From the NCBI RefSeq assembly GCF_017794765.1, contig NZ_CP051236.1, positions 1,940,388-2,004,387 on the forward strand: DNA of 64,000 nt, in the 5' to 3' direction. The notes under the pieces were generated by a model. It was not told the origin of the DNA and ran no database searches. It saw nothing but the letters and a program-made list of their open reading frames with translations. Below, piece by piece: positions 24,832 through 34,523 of the stretch. Numbering within the stretch: position 1 is the first letter of the stretch; the number at the start of each line of letters is the position of its first letter. The DNA comes from Nitratireductor sp. GTDB taxonomy: Bacteria > Pseudomonadota > Alphaproteobacteria > Rhizobiales > Rhizobiaceae. The translations under genes were made by a program, and so were the position numbers.

Positions 24832-27084
24832 ATGATGCGTCAATACGAGCTTGTCGAGCGTGTCCAGCGCTACAAGCCGGACGTCAATGAGGCGCTGCTC
24901 AACAAGGCCTATGTCTACGCAATGCAGAAGCATGGCCATCAGCGCCGTGCCTCTGGCGACCCGTATTTCTCACACCCCCTCGAAGTCGCGGCCATCCTCA
25001 CCGACATGCATCTGGACGAGGCGACGATCGCGGTCGCCCTGTTGCACGACACCATTGAGGACACGAGCGCCACGCGGGCAGAGATCGACGAACTCTTCGG
25101 ACCAGATATTGGCAAGCTGGTTGAGGGGCTGACCAAGTTGAAGCGCCTCGATCTTGTATCGAAGAAGGCGCATCAGGCGGAGAACCTGCGCAAGCTTTTG
25201 CTTGCGATCTCGGAGGATGTCCGCGTCCTTCTGGTCAAGCTCGCCGACCGCCTGCACAACATGCGCACACTGGATCATGTGCCTGAGCACAAGCGCCTGC
25301 GGATCGCGGAGGAGACGATGGATATCTATGCGCCGCTTGCCGGTCGCATGGGCATGCAGGATATGCGCGAAGAGCTTGAGGAATTGGCCTTCCGGCATAT
25401 CAATCCGGAGGCTTTCCGCGCGGTCACTGAGCGGCTTGCTGAGTTTTTTGAGCGCAATCGCGGGGTCATCAAGGCGATTGAAGAGGCTCTGTCACATCTC
25501 TTCACCGAGCACCATATCGAATCGACTGTGAAAAGCCGCCAGAAGAAGCCCTGGTCGGTTTTCCGCAAGATGGAGACCAAGGCGCTTTCCTTCGAACAAC
25601 TGTCCGACATTTTCGGCTTCCGCGTGCTCGTGGACGATGTTGAGGATTGCTACCGCGCTCTGGGTGTCATTCACTCCACCTGGTCGATGGTGCCGGGCCG
25701 CTTCAAGGACTACATTTCGACGCCCAAACAGAACGATTATCGCTCGATCCATACCACCATTGTCGGCCCGTCCCGTCAGCGTGTTGAACTGCAGATTCGC
25801 ACCTACGAGATGCACCGCATTGCAGAATACGGTGTGGCCGCTCACTCGATTTACAAGGACTTCGGTGGCAAGGTGAACGGCGCCGATCACCGCATCTCGC
25901 GTGATACCAATGCTTACGCCTGGCTCCGGCGCACCATTGAGGCGCTTTCCGAAGGCGACACACCCGAAGACTTCCTCGAAAACACCAAGCTGGAACTGTT
26001 CCAGGACCAGGTGTTCTGCTTTACGCCCAAAGGGCGGTTGATCGCCCTTCCGCGTGGAGCAACGCCCATCGACTTTGCCTATGCGGTCCACACCGAGGTG
26101 GGCGACACCTGTGTCGGCGCGAAGGTGAACGGGCGCATCATGCCGCTCATGACCGAATTAAAGAACGGCGACGAGGTGGAGATCATCCGTTCCAAGGCGC
26201 AGGTGCCGCCGGCAGCCTGGGAATCTGTCGTGGTGACGGGCAAGGCACGCGCGGCCATCCGCCGCGCGACCAGGAATGCAATCCGCAAGCAATATTCCGG
26301 CCTTGGTGCGCGCATTCTGGAGCGCGCTTTCGAGCGAGCGGGGAAGGGCTTCTCCAGAGATGCTCTTAAACCGGTGCTTCATCGCCTCGGACGTCAGGAT
26401 GTGGAGGATGTCCTGGCGGCTGTCGGTCGCGGCGAGCTTTCCTCCCAGGACGTGGTGCGCGCTGTGTTCCCCGACTACAAGGACGAGCGCGTGACCCAGG
26501 CTCCGAAAGAGCGTGAGGAGGGCTGGTTCAACCTGCGCAATGCAGCTGGCATGCTGTTTCAGATCCCTGGCCGCTCCTCACGCAAAGCCAAGCGCACCAA
26601 AGCCGGTGGGGTTCCGGTAGAAAAGGGCGCGGGCGGAGCCCTGCCTATCCGCGGCGTTTCAGGAGATCTCCCCGTCAGTTTCGCCCCGGAAGGCGCAGTC
26701 CCGGGTGATCGTATTGTCGGCATTCTTCATCCGGGGTCGGGCATCACCATTTATCCCATACAGTCACCCGCGCTGACCGCGTTCGATGATCAGCCCGAAC
26801 GTTGGATTGACGTGCGTTGGGACATTGATGAGCACATGAAGGAGCGGTTTCCGGTCCGCATGTCTGTAACAGCGATCAACGAGCCCGGCTCGCTGGCAGA
26901 GATCGCGCAGGTGATCGCATCGAATGACGCCAACATCCACACATTGGCCATGGAGCGAACGGCCCCGGATTTCACCGAAATGCTGTTCGATCTGGAAGTG
27001 TGGGACCTGAAACACCTCACCCGTCTTGTCTCGCAGCTGAAAGAGATCAGTTGCGTGAGCGATGCCCATCGGGTGAATGGATAG
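24832..27084 (+). CDS. rsh: Bifunctional (p)ppGpp synthetase/hydrolase Rsh
   Basis: 750 residues. N-terminal HD hydrolase domain (about 45-145) has H72-D73 in LLHDTIEDTSA; synthetase domain (about 240-350) has GRFKDYISTPKQNDYRSIHT; TGS domain (about 390-455) has FTPKGRLIALPRGATPIDFAY; C-terminal ACT domain (about 670-745) has VTAINEPGSLAEIAQVIASN. Both catalytic domains look intact, so this is the single long RelA/SpoT homologue of alphaproteobacteria, controlling the stringent response. Two consecutive ATG codons (24832, 24835); GAGGA lies upstream. Confidence 0.97.
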   Translation: MMRQYELVERVQRYKPDVNEALLNKAYVYAMQKHGHQRRASGDPYFSHPLEVAAILTDMHLDEATIAVALLHDTIEDTSATRAEIDELFGPDIGKLVEGLTKLKRLDLVSKKAHQAENLRKLLLAISEDVRVLLVKLADRLHNMRTLDHVPEHKRLRIAEETMDIYAPLAGRMGMQDMREELEELAFRHINPEAFRAVTERLAEFFERNRGVIKAIEEALSHLFTEHHIESTVKSRQKKPWSVFRKMETKALSFEQLSDIFGFRVLVDDVEDCYRALGVIHSTWSMVPGRFKDYISTPKQNDYRSIHTTIVGPSRQRVELQIRTYEMHRIAEYGVAAHSIYKDFGGKVNGADHRISRDTNAYAWLRRTIEALSEGDTPEDFLENTKLELFQDQVFCFTPKGRLIALPRGATPIDFAYAVHTEVGDTCVGAKVNGRIMPLMTELKNGDEVEIIRSKAQVPPAAWESVVVTGKARAAIRRATRNAIRKQYSGLGARILERAFERAGKGFSRDALKPVLHRLGRQDVEDVLAAVGRGELSSQDVVRAVFPDYKDERVTQAPKEREEGWFNLRNAAGMLFQIPGRSSRKAKRTKAGGVPVEKGAGGALPIRGVSGDLPVSFAPEGAVPGDRIVGILHPGSGITIYPIQSPALTAFDDQPERWIDVRWDIDEHMKERFPVRMSVTAINEPGSLAEIAQVIASNDANIHTLAMERTAPDFTEMLFDLEVWDLKHLTRLVSQLKEISCVSDAHRVNG

Positions 27085-27215
27085 GAAACCCCTCAGGCGG
27101 AAGCCCTATCTGATACCAGACTTCGACAGATCGGAGTGCCGCCTCATCCCAAATGAGTAGCCTGCAAACGACCCGAGTGAATTGACCAGCTCGCGGCGCG
27201 GCGCAAACATCCTGA

Positions 27216-27620
27216 ATGCGCAGCGTTCAGATAAAATCGTCTTTGCCGATATTGAGAGGTGGACTGGCCACTCTCATCCTGCTCGCCCTTGTGCTGCTTC
27301 CTTTTGGCGGCGTGCATCCGCATGTTGCACCGCAGGCCGTTGCAGGCGGTCTCTCCTCCGATCACGCAGTTTCCTACGCGCAGAGTCATGCCCATGGGCA
27401 TGACGATGAACGTGCCCATGAGCACAACGATAGTGATGGCGAAGCTTCGCGAAACGAAGCGGCAGGCGCAGAGTGCTGCATGTTCCATTGCATGCCGCTG
27501 GCCAGCCTGAAATACGAGCAATTGTCCGATTCGCGGTTTGCCCCATGTTTCGCTGCGAGCTCGATGCTTGCTCTCAGTTCCAGCCTTCCTGAAAAGCCGC
27601 GCAAACCACCCCGCTCATAG
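27216..27620 (+). CDS. Small His-rich, possibly metal-binding envelope protein
   Basis: 134 residues. A hydrophobic segment at about 15-31 (LATLILLALVLLPFGGV) suggests a signal anchor. A central stretch is rich in His, Asp and Glu (SHAHGHDDERAHEHNDSDGE), then ECCMFHCMP, and the C-terminus SLPEKPRKPPRS resembles the tail of DUF2946/CopL-like proteins linked with copper handling. No copper genes are adjacent, so a metal role is inference from composition. RBS weak. Confidence 0.6.
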   Translation: MRSVQIKSSLPILRGGLATLILLALVLLPFGGVHPHVAPQAVAGGLSSDHAVSYAQSHAHGHDDERAHEHNDSDGEASRNEAAGAECCMFHCMPLASLKYEQLSDSRFAPCFAASSMLALSSSLPEKPRKPPRS

Positions 27621-27737
27621 CTCTCCTGAACAGTCTCGACCATGCGCGTCGGCATGCCGGTGCCTGATGCTTCCCTCATAAGGCGTTGGCCATGGCGCGT
27701 GGCGAGTGCACGTTACTCGTGTTCAAGAGAGGTTGAC

Positions 27738-28595
27738 ATGAAAGCCCTACTGCATTTCGACGGTGGGAGGATCAAGCGTTTCGCCCAACCGTTCCATTCG
27801 GCATTGTCGAAGCTTCATCTCGTCGCCCGCCGCGCCGAATTGACCGGTGCTTATCCGGATCGAAAAAGCGCCGTAAGAGCAGCGCCCCGCTGGGCGTTGA
27901 CCGATTATGATCATGAAGAAGTCGTCCCCGTCGCGCTCGACAAGATGAGCCGGATCATCGACTGGGATTATCCCGTCCTGTTCTGGCTTGAGCGCGAGTT
28001 GCGGGCGCGGGAAGGGCACCCCATTCGCTTGCTGGACGCTGGAGGGCATGTTGGAACGAAATACCGTGCTTTCCGCAACCTGATCGATCTCTCCAGCGTG
28101 CAATGGCAGGTCTACGAGCTGCCCTCGATGGTGAAGGCCGGTCGGGACATGGCGCGCGCGGAAGGCCTCGGGCCTCAGCTTTCCTTCTGCGACACCTTCT
28201 CCGACATCAGGGAAGTCGACATATTGCTGTGTTCCGGTCTGCTACAGTATCTGGACATCCCGTTCGCCGATTTCGTGAGCAATTTGCCTAAGCGCCCGCA
28301 GGTGATTCTCCTCAACAAGGTGGCGTTGCGGGAAGGACCGTCCATCTACACGCTGCAGCGTGGAGGGCCGACTTTCTTGCCTTACCACATCCGCAGCAAG
28401 CATCAGTTTCTGGCGGACCTGGACGCTATGGGCTATCGCATCGTCGATAGCTGGCGCATTCAATACCTGGCTCACAGAGTGGCCAGCCACCCGGAACTGG
28501 GCTGGAGCGAGAGTCGTGGATACATGCTCCTGCGTAAAGACCTGGCGCGCGGCGCGCGTGAACCGGTCGAACCGGCAATGGCGAAAGCGGGGTGA
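27738..28595 (+). CDS. TIGR04325 family putative methyltransferase
   Basis: 285 residues. Contains a Rossmann-like SAM-binding motif LLDAGGHVGTKYRAFRN around residues 94-110 and the following WQVYELPSMVKAGRDMA, LLCSGLLQYLD and LLNKVALREGPSIYTLQ segments that mark the TIGR04325 group. Such proteins are often in polysaccharide or glycolipid loci, but none is here. GAGAGG precedes ATG 27738. A strong hairpin lies 42 bp after the stop. Target unknown. Confidence 0.82.
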   Translation: MKALLHFDGGRIKRFAQPFHSALSKLHLVARRAELTGAYPDRKSAVRAAPRWALTDYDHEEVVPVALDKMSRIIDWDYPVLFWLERELRAREGHPIRLLDAGGHVGTKYRAFRNLIDLSSVQWQVYELPSMVKAGRDMARAEGLGPQLSFCDTFSDIREVDILLCSGLLQYLDIPFADFVSNLPKRPQVILLNKVALREGPSIYTLQRGGPTFLPYHIRSKHQFLADLDAMGYRIVDSWRIQYLAHRVASHPELGWSESRGYMLLRKDLARGAREPVEPAMAKAG

Positions 28596-28637
28596 ACTGT
28601 TGCGCCCCAATTCCGCCGTTTCGCTTGATTAGTTCTT

Positions 28638-28674
28638 TCGTGTTTCCTGCTGTTTCGGCGGGAAACACGATTAT
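28638..28674 (+). terminator. Hairpin terminator after the TIGR04325 gene
   Basis: TCGTGTTTCC (28638-28647) pairs exactly with GGAAACACGA (28661-28670) and continues inward through one G-T pair and two more pairs to a 7-nt loop. It is followed by TTATTAA on the plus strand. Confidence 0.65.
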
Positions 28675-28821
28675 TAACCCGTTTCCCTTGCCCCGTCCGA
28701 CCGAGCTTGCCTATATCGAACCAAAGACATGTCCAAGGGAACCCGTCGTTAAGAGAACGGGCTCTAGGATTTTGTTGGTTGGGGGAAGCCTGGTTGCTGT
28801 TGGGGGTGCTGCGTAGCCGCG

Positions 28822-29418
28822 ATGTTGTTTCGACGTAGAAAACCTGCGGATCTCTGGGAGAGGGCGCGGACCATGGTCTGGCCGCGACGCTCATTCTGGC
28901 GCTCCGCACAATATTTCGTCAAACGCGCTTTGCGGTTGACGGCAACGCCTCATGCCATCGCTGCAGGCATTGCTGCCGGTGTGTTCGCGTCGTTCACGCC
29001 CTTCATGGGTTTTCATTTCTTCATCGCCGCGGGCCTGGCCTGGTGCATCGGTGGAAACCTCGTGGCATCGGCCATCGGCACAGCCGTTGGCAATCCGCTG
29101 ACATTTCCGTTTATATGGGGAGCGACGCTCGAAACGGGGCGTCTCATCCTGTACGGTAGAGAACTGTCGCACGGCGCTCCGATCCATCTCGGCAAGATGC
29201 TGCGACATCTCGAATTTTCGCAGCTCTGGGAGCCGCTGATCAAGCCAATGTCCGTTGGCGCGCTGCCTCTGGGCATTTTCTTCGCCTTGGTATTTTACTT
29301 CGTGACACGCTGGGCCACGTTCACCTTCCGTGAGCAGCGCCGCAAGCGCCTCGCCGAGCGGGCGCGCCGCAAGGCTGGCCGGCAAGCCTTCGATGCAAGG
29401 ACTGCGACAAGTTCATGA
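28822..29418 (+). CDS. DUF2062 domain membrane protein
   Basis: 198 residues. The DUF2062 core is recognisable: [45 protein letters not shown] and a further hydrophobic helix [22 protein letters not shown], giving three or four membrane segments and a basic cytoplasmic tail. Function not established. No good RBS at ATG 28822. Its stop overlaps the acpS start (ATGA), placing it at the head of the acpS-lepB-rnc-era-recO operon, as in many Rhizobiales. Confidence 0.85.
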   Translation: MLFRRRKPADLWERARTMVWPRRSFWRSAQYFVKRALRLTATPHAIAAGIAAGVFASFTPFMGFHFFIAAGLAWCIGGNLVASAIGTAVGNPLTFPFIWGATLETGRLILYGRELSHGAPIHLGKMLRHLEFSQLWEPLIKPMSVGALPLGIFFALVFYFVTRWATFTFREQRRKRLAERARRKAGRQAFDARTATSS

Positions 29419-29822
29419 TTATCGGTATTGGAAGCGACCTGATCGACATCCGTCGGATCGAAAGGACACTCGAACGCTATGGGGAACGTTTTACCCAGCG
29501 TGTGTTTACAGAGGTTGAGCGGGCAAAGTCCGAAAGGCGCCGGGAACGCGCGGCTTCCTACGCGAAGCGCTTCGCGGCCAAGGAGGCATGCTCAAAGGCA
29601 CTCGGCACCGGCATTGCACGTGGCGTGTTCTGGCGCGAAATGGGTGTCGTGAACCTCCCCGGCGGAAAACCGACAATGGAACTGTCAGGCAAAGCCAGGA
29701 CGAGGCTTGAGGGCATGACACCTGCAGGCATGAAAGCGCTGGTTCATTTGACCATCACTGACGACTATCCCCTGGCTCAGGCATTTGTGATCATAGAAGC
29801 GGTTCCCGACAACGGGAGCTAA
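29415..29822 (+). CDS. acpS: Holo-[acyl-carrier-protein] synthase
   Basis: 135 residues. Transfers 4'-phosphopantetheine from CoA to apo-ACP. Signature residues: Asp in [25 protein letters not shown] and Glu in [17 protein letters not shown], which bind the metal and CoA. Start codon overlaps the DUF2062 stop by 4 nt. Confidence 0.96.
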   Translation: MIIGIGSDLIDIRRIERTLERYGERFTQRVFTEVERAKSERRRERAASYAKRFAAKEACSKALGTGIARGVFWREMGVVNLPGGKPTMELSGKARTRLEGMTPAGMKALVHLTITDDYPLAQAFVIIEAVPDNGS

Positions 29823-29913
29823 TGCCGAAAACTGCGCACGGGTTGTGCTGTCGCATTGCCGCCGCCTTTCTGGCGCGATAAGACCGTCCCGAAACACTCG
29901 AACCGAGGACATG

Positions 29914-30663
29914 ATGAGCGTGGCTGACAAGACGAAGAAGAAATCGGGCGGCGTGGGCGAAACTGTCAATGTGATCGTCCAGGCGTTGATCCTCGCACTG
30001 GTCATCCGTACCTTCCTGTTTCAGCCATTCTCCATCCCGTCAGGTTCCATGCGTCCGACCCTTCTTGAGGGTGATTACCTGTTCGTCACCAAGTGGGCCT
30101 ACGGTTATTCGCGTCATTCTCTCCCGTTTTCACCACCGCTCTTTTCCGGTCGCATCTGGGGTGCGGAGCCGGAACGCGGTGATGTGGTTGTCTTCAAGTT
30201 TCCGCCCAATCCATCCATTGATTATATCAAGCGCGTGGTTGGTCTGCCTGGCGATAAGATCCAGATGCGAGAGGGAGCTCTCTACATCAACGACAAGGCC
30301 GTAGAGCGCGAGAAGATTGGTGAAATCAATGATCCCGACATTACCGAGATGGATCGCCCGGTCGACGTTTACCGGGAGACACTGCCCAATGGTGTATCTT
30401 ACGAGACGTTGGATTTGACCGCGAACGGGATCGGCGACAACACGCGCGAATTCATCGTCCCCGAAGGGCATTATTTCATGATGGGGGACAATCGCGACAA
30501 CTCTGCCGACAGCCGGTTTTCAGTCGGTTTTGTGCCTGCCGAAAACCTTGTCGGTCGCGCCAATATCATTTTCTTCTCCATCGCTGGTGGTGCGAGCCCG
30601 TTGGAAATCTGGCGCTGGCCGAGCGAAGTGCGCCCATGGCGCATTTTCGACTGGGTAGACTAG
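29914..30663 (+). CDS. lepB: Signal peptidase I
   Basis: 249 residues from ATG 29914 (ATG 29911 also possible; GAGG spacing favours the second). A single N-terminal membrane anchor (about 17-36) precedes the catalytic serine S45 in IPSGSMRPTL and the lysine general base K106 in DYIKRVVGLPGD. The GDNRDNSADSRFSVGFVP box E is intact. Removes signal peptides from exported proteins on the outer face of the inner membrane. Only one anchor, the usual form outside enterobacteria. Confidence 0.96.
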   Translation: MSVADKTKKKSGGVGETVNVIVQALILALVIRTFLFQPFSIPSGSMRPTLLEGDYLFVTKWAYGYSRHSLPFSPPLFSGRIWGAEPERGDVVVFKFPPNPSIDYIKRVVGLPGDKIQMREGALYINDKAVEREKIGEINDPDITEMDRPVDVYRETLPNGVSYETLDLTANGIGDNTREFIVPEGHYFMMGDNRDNSADSRFSVGFVPAENLVGRANIIFFSIAGGASPLEIWRWPSEVRPWRIFDWVD

Positions 30664-30676
30664 AGTTGTCAGGATC

Positions 30677-31393
30677 ATGACTGCCAAGCGCCCCCGTGGT
30701 CCGGAGCTCGTCAAAGCGGTAGCCGGTTGCACCGGATTTGACTTCAAGAATGCCGCCCTGGTCGAAGAAGCGATGACCCATGCCAGTGCCCGTGGGCGCT
30801 CGGGTGTCGATTATCAGCGGCTTGAGTTTCTCGGCGACCGGGTTTTGGGACTTGCCGTGGCGGAACTGCTCTACGAGAGCTTCCCGAAAGCACCTGAAGG
30901 CGAACTTTCGGTGCGGCTCAATGCGCTCGTGAATGCCGAGACGTTGGCGGAGGTCGCCGACGATATGAAGATCAGCCCGCTCATCAGAATGGGTAGCGAT
31001 CTGCGTAGCGCGGCGACCCGCAAGCAAATTAACTTGCGTGCGGACGTGATGGAAGCACTGATTGCGGTGGTCTATCTTGAGGGCGGCATCGACGCGGCAC
31101 GCAGCTTCGTGCGCAATCACTGGAGAACCCGGGCTCAGGCTGAAGGCGCTGATCGCCGTGATCCCAAGACCGCTCTGCAGGAATGGGCTCACCAGGTTGC
31201 CGGTGTCACGCCAGGCTATACTGTGGAGGACCGGGAGGGGCCTGATCATGATCCGGTCTTCTCTGTGTCTGTTAGAATTAAGGGATACAAGCCCGCGCAC
31301 GGTACGGGCCGTTCCAAACGAGAGGCCGAACAGGCCGCCGCCATCGGCATGCTGGAGCGTGAAGGTGTGTGGCAGAGCAATGAGAGCACATGA
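30677..31393 (+). CDS. rnc: Ribonuclease III
   Basis: 238 residues. RNase III signature RLEFLGDRVLGLAVAELLY near residue 48, second acidic cluster RADVMEALIAVVYLEGG, and a C-terminal double-stranded RNA-binding domain (about 160-230) with GTGRSKREAEQAAA. Processes rRNA and other duplex RNAs. Overlaps era by 4 nt, and starts 13 bp after lepB. Confidence 0.97.
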   Translation: MTAKRPRGPELVKAVAGCTGFDFKNAALVEEAMTHASARGRSGVDYQRLEFLGDRVLGLAVAELLYESFPKAPEGELSVRLNALVNAETLAEVADDMKISPLIRMGSDLRSAATRKQINLRADVMEALIAVVYLEGGIDAARSFVRNHWRTRAQAEGADRRDPKTALQEWAHQVAGVTPGYTVEDREGPDHDPVFSVSVRIKGYKPAHGTGRSKREAEQAAAIGMLEREGVWQSNEST

Positions 31394-32319
31394 TGAGTGA
31401 AGACGTTCCCACAGCCGATGCACAGGATGAGACCCGGTCCGGGTTTGTAGCCTTGATCGGCGCTCCCAATGCGGGCAAGTCGACACTGCTCAATCAACTG
31501 GTCGGCGCCAAAGTGTCTATTGTCACGCACAAGGTGCAGACAACACGCGCCATCGTTCGCGGCATTGCTACCCACGAGAATGCGCAGATCGTGTTCATTG
31601 ACACGCCCGGCATTTTCAATCCGCGCCGCACGCTCGACCGAGCCATGGTGACGACCGCCTGGGGCGGCGCCAAGGATGCCGATATTGTGGCTCTGCTTAT
31701 CGATGCCGAGCGCGGGATCAAGGGCGATGCCGCCGCAATTCTCGAGAAGCTCAAGGATGTGGCGCAACCGAAGATTCTGATCCTGAACAAGATTGATCGT
31801 GTGAAACGCGAAACCCTGCTGGAACTCGCTGCCCGGGCCAATGAAGCGGTGGAGTTCGAGCGCACCTTCATGATCTCCGCCTTGCAGGGGGCGGGCTGCA
31901 ACGATCTTCTCGCCCATCTTTCCGAGAGGCTGCCCAAAGGTCCCTGGTATTATCCGGAAGATCAGCTATCCGATTTGCCGATGCGTCAGCTCGCAGCGGA
32001 AATCACACGCGAGAAGCTCTTCCTGCGACTGCACCAGGAATTGCCCTATGCAATCCACGTCGAAACCGAGAAGTGGGAAGAGCGCAAGGACGGCTCCGTG
32101 CGTATCGACCAGGTGGTTTATGTGGAGCGCGACAGTCAGAAGAAAATCGTGCTCGGTCACAAAGGCGCGGCCATTCGTGCCGTGGGGCAGGCCGCCCGTG
32201 AGGAATTGGCGGGGATTCTCGAGCAGAAGGTTCATCTCTTTCTGTTCGTGAAAGTGCGGGAAGGTTGGGGCAACGATCCTGAACGCTTCCGCGAAATGGG
32301 ACTTGAATTCCCCGGTTGA
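31390..32319 (+). CDS. era: GTPase Era
   Basis: 309 residues. G1 GAPNAGKS at 24-31, G3 DTPG, G4 NKID, and a C-terminal KH domain with KIVLGHKGAAIRAVGQAAR. Binds the 3' end of 16S rRNA during 30S maturation. ATG 31390 overlaps the rnc stop; ATG 31393 is the alternative. Confidence 0.97.
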   Translation: MMSEDVPTADAQDETRSGFVALIGAPNAGKSTLLNQLVGAKVSIVTHKVQTTRAIVRGIATHENAQIVFIDTPGIFNPRRTLDRAMVTTAWGGAKDADIVALLIDAERGIKGDAAAILEKLKDVAQPKILILNKIDRVKRETLLELAARANEAVEFERTFMISALQGAGCNDLLAHLSERLPKGPWYYPEDQLSDLPMRQLAAEITREKLFLRLHQELPYAIHVETEKWEERKDGSVRIDQVVYVERDSQKKIVLGHKGAAIRAVGQAAREELAGILEQKVHLFLFVKVREGWGNDPERFREMGLEFPG

Positions 32320-32337
32320 GGGAAGGACAGCGACCGC

Positions 32338-33078
32338 ATGGAATGGCGCGACGAAGGGATAATTCTAGGCGCCAGAAAGCATGGCGAGACGAGCGTCGTC
32401 CTCGAAACGATGACTGCTTCCCATGGGCGTCATCTGGGACTTGTAAAAGGCGGCCGCTCGCGGCGCATGCAGCCCCTTCTACAGCCGGGAAATCGTGTTG
32501 ACCTGGTGTGGCGGGCCCGCCTTGAGGAGCATCTGGGTACGTTTCAAGTCGAGCCGCTGGAGTTAAACGCCGCCCGTCTTCTAGCCTCGGCGCTGGCCGT
32601 TCACGGCATACAGCTTTTGGGTGCGCATCTGCGCCTCATGCCCGAGCGCGACGCCCATGCGGGCCTGTATGAGGCGATAAAAGTCATCACCGAGCATCTG
32701 GACGAGCCTGAAATTGCTGGTCCGTTGATGGTACGCTTTGAATTGGCGATGCTTGAGGAACTGGGTTTCGGGCTCGATCTGACAAGATGCGCGCTGACGG
32801 GGAGCCGACAGAGCCTTGCTTATGTATCGCCGAAGTCGGGTCGCGCGGTAACAGAGGAAGCGGGATTTCCCTGGCGAGACAGGCTCTTGCCCCTGCCGCG
32901 TTTTCTTACAGCTCAGACGCGAACGGAGGCTTCGCCGGCTGCGTTGAAGGACGCGTATCGCCTGACGGGCTTTTTCCTTCACCGGAACGTCTATGAACCC
33001 CGCGGTATGGAAGAACCGGTTTCGCGGGGCGGCTTTCTTGCCGCTCTCGCCCGCAGCGCAGCAGGGGCTATGGGCTGA
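32338..33078 (+). CDS. recO: DNA repair protein RecO
   Basis: 246 residues. N-terminal OB-fold begins [26 protein letters not shown] with the basic [18 protein letters not shown] segment that binds DNA; the C-terminal helical part contains [26 protein letters not shown]. The zinc-binding cysteines of some RecO proteins are not evident, as usual in alphaproteobacteria. Loads RecA with RecR on gapped DNA. Last gene of the acpS-recO operon; its stop lies 5 bp from that of the converging MFS gene. Confidence 0.95.
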   Translation: MEWRDEGIILGARKHGETSVVLETMTASHGRHLGLVKGGRSRRMQPLLQPGNRVDLVWRARLEEHLGTFQVEPLELNAARLLASALAVHGIQLLGAHLRLMPERDAHAGLYEAIKVITEHLDEPEIAGPLMVRFELAMLEELGFGLDLTRCALTGSRQSLAYVSPKSGRAVTEEAGFPWRDRLLPLPRFLTAQTRTEASPAALKDAYRLTGFFLHRNVYEPRGMEEPVSRGGFLAALARSAAGAMG

Positions 33079-33083
33079 GCTTG

Positions 33084-34325
33084 CTACTCGGCAGGGGCAA
33101 GGGAAGGACGCGTTACCGCGGCTTCCTTGATTGGCCAGTGTACCAAAGCAGCAAACAGACCAAGCAACACTCCCAGCCACCAGACCGGGTCGTAGCTTCC
33201 AAACAGGTCGTAGAGATAGCCGCCCAGCCAAACGCCCAGGAATGAGCCGACCTGGTGTGAAAAGAACACGACCCCGCCCAGAAGCCCCAGATGGCCCGTC
33301 CCGAACATGATCGCCACCAGCGAATTGGTCGGCGGCACCGTGGACAGCCACAAGAGTCCCATGACTATGGCGAAGATGATCACGCTTGTGGGCGTTTGCG
33401 GGAGCAGTAGAAACGCCGTCACGGCGATTGATCGCGCGATGTAGATCAGGGCCAGAAAACCGGGCTTGGAATAGTGCTGGCCGATATAGCCCGAAGCGAG
33501 TGAACCGATAATGTTGAAGAAGCCGATCAGGGCCAGCGCCACGACCGCATAGCGTGCATCGATGCCTATATCGCCGATATAGGCGGGGAAATGCGCGGTG
33601 ATGAACGCGACCTGAAAGCCGCAGACGAAAAAGCCCGAGACCAGCAGCACGAAGCTGCGATGCGCGAAAGCCTCCCGCAGCGCTTCGCCGATGGTCTGCT
33701 TGAAGGTCTCAACACTGTTGCGCGCTGTCGCGGCATTGCCGACCAGAGGAATTGCCAAAAGCGGAACGATCAACATCGCTACGCTCATGTAGACCAGTGT
33801 GTCGGACCAGCCGAACGCGTCTATCAGGCCCTGGCTTATAGGAGCAAAAATAAACATGCCCGCAGAGCCCGAAGCAGTCGCGAGACCAAAGATCAGGCTG
33901 CGCTTCTCGGCAGGAACGCTACGGGCGAATGCAGCAAGAATGATACCGAAGGAACCGCCGGCCACGCCCAGGCCGACAAGCACACCGCCGCCGATATGCA
34001 GCATGGCTTCGTGGGTGGGCATGGACATCATTAGCAGTCCAAGAGCGTAAAGCACTGCCGAAAGGGCAAGTACGCGCCAGGTGCCGAACCGATCTGCCAC
34101 AGCGCCAAAAATAGGCTGCCCGATACCCCAGAGGAGGTTTTGGATCGCCATCGCAAGCCCGAAAGTGGTGCGGTCCCAGCCTGTCTCGGCCAGCAGCGGC
34201 AACTGGAAAAAACCCATCGCGGAGCGTGGCCCGAAATTAAGGGCTGCAATCAGGCAACCGCAGATGACGACCGCCCAGGGAAACGAAACGGGGGTGGCCG
34301 CACGGGCCGGGCTTTGCTGTATCAT
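33084..34325 (-). CDS. MFS transporter
   Basis: 413 residues, about 12 hydrophobic helices. FGAVADRFGTWRVLALSAVLYALG is the helix 2-3 loop motif; the C-terminal half starts around residue 215 after a short cytoplasmic linker. Resembles MFS carriers of the monocarboxylate/OFA-like type, but no substrate can be assigned. AAGG precedes ATG 34325. Convergent with recO and divergent from the ECF sigma gene. Confidence 0.87.
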   Translation of the reverse strand: MIQQSPARAATPVSFPWAVVICGCLIAALNFGPRSAMGFFQLPLLAETGWDRTTFGLAMAIQNLLWGIGQPIFGAVADRFGTWRVLALSAVLYALGLLMMSMPTHEAMLHIGGGVLVGLGVAGGSFGIILAAFARSVPAEKRSLIFGLATASGSAGMFIFAPISQGLIDAFGWSDTLVYMSVAMLIVPLLAIPLVGNAATARNSVETFKQTIGEALREAFAHRSFVLLVSGFFVCGFQVAFITAHFPAYIGDIGIDARYAVVALALIGFFNIIGSLASGYIGQHYSKPGFLALIYIARSIAVTAFLLLPQTPTSVIIFAIVMGLLWLSTVPPTNSLVAIMFGTGHLGLLGGVVFFSHQVGSFLGVWLGGYLYDLFGSYDPVWWLGVLLGLFAALVHWPIKEAAVTRPSLAPAE

Positions 34326-34456
34326 GTCGCCTTCATGCGCTTTTTTGGCGCCTCGATTTGGAAATCCGCCCATGAGAGTAGCCGATGCGGCATTTCAGAG
34401 ATAACGACAAATTGTGCATCTTCGATCAGTTTTTCTTATGATTGGGGCGGCGGCCG

Positions 34457-34486
34457 GGAATAAATGCCTTTAGGCAGCCGTTGATC
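34457..34486 (+). promoter_or_regulatory. Candidate ECF-type promoter of the sigma factor gene
   Basis: GGAAT at 34457-34461 and CGTTGA starting at 34479 are separated by 17 nt, matching the GGAAC/GGAAT plus CGTT form recognised by many ECF and general-stress sigma factors. It lies about 40 bp upstream of the sigma gene start codon, so autoregulation is likely. Confidence 0.5.
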
Positions 34487-34523
34487 GGACAGGAACAGTG
34501 TCCCGTGAAAGGCGGGCGGGTGC

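Noticed and set aside
30566-31486. 306-codon open frame on the minus strand
   Set aside because: Antisense to lepB/rnc/era.
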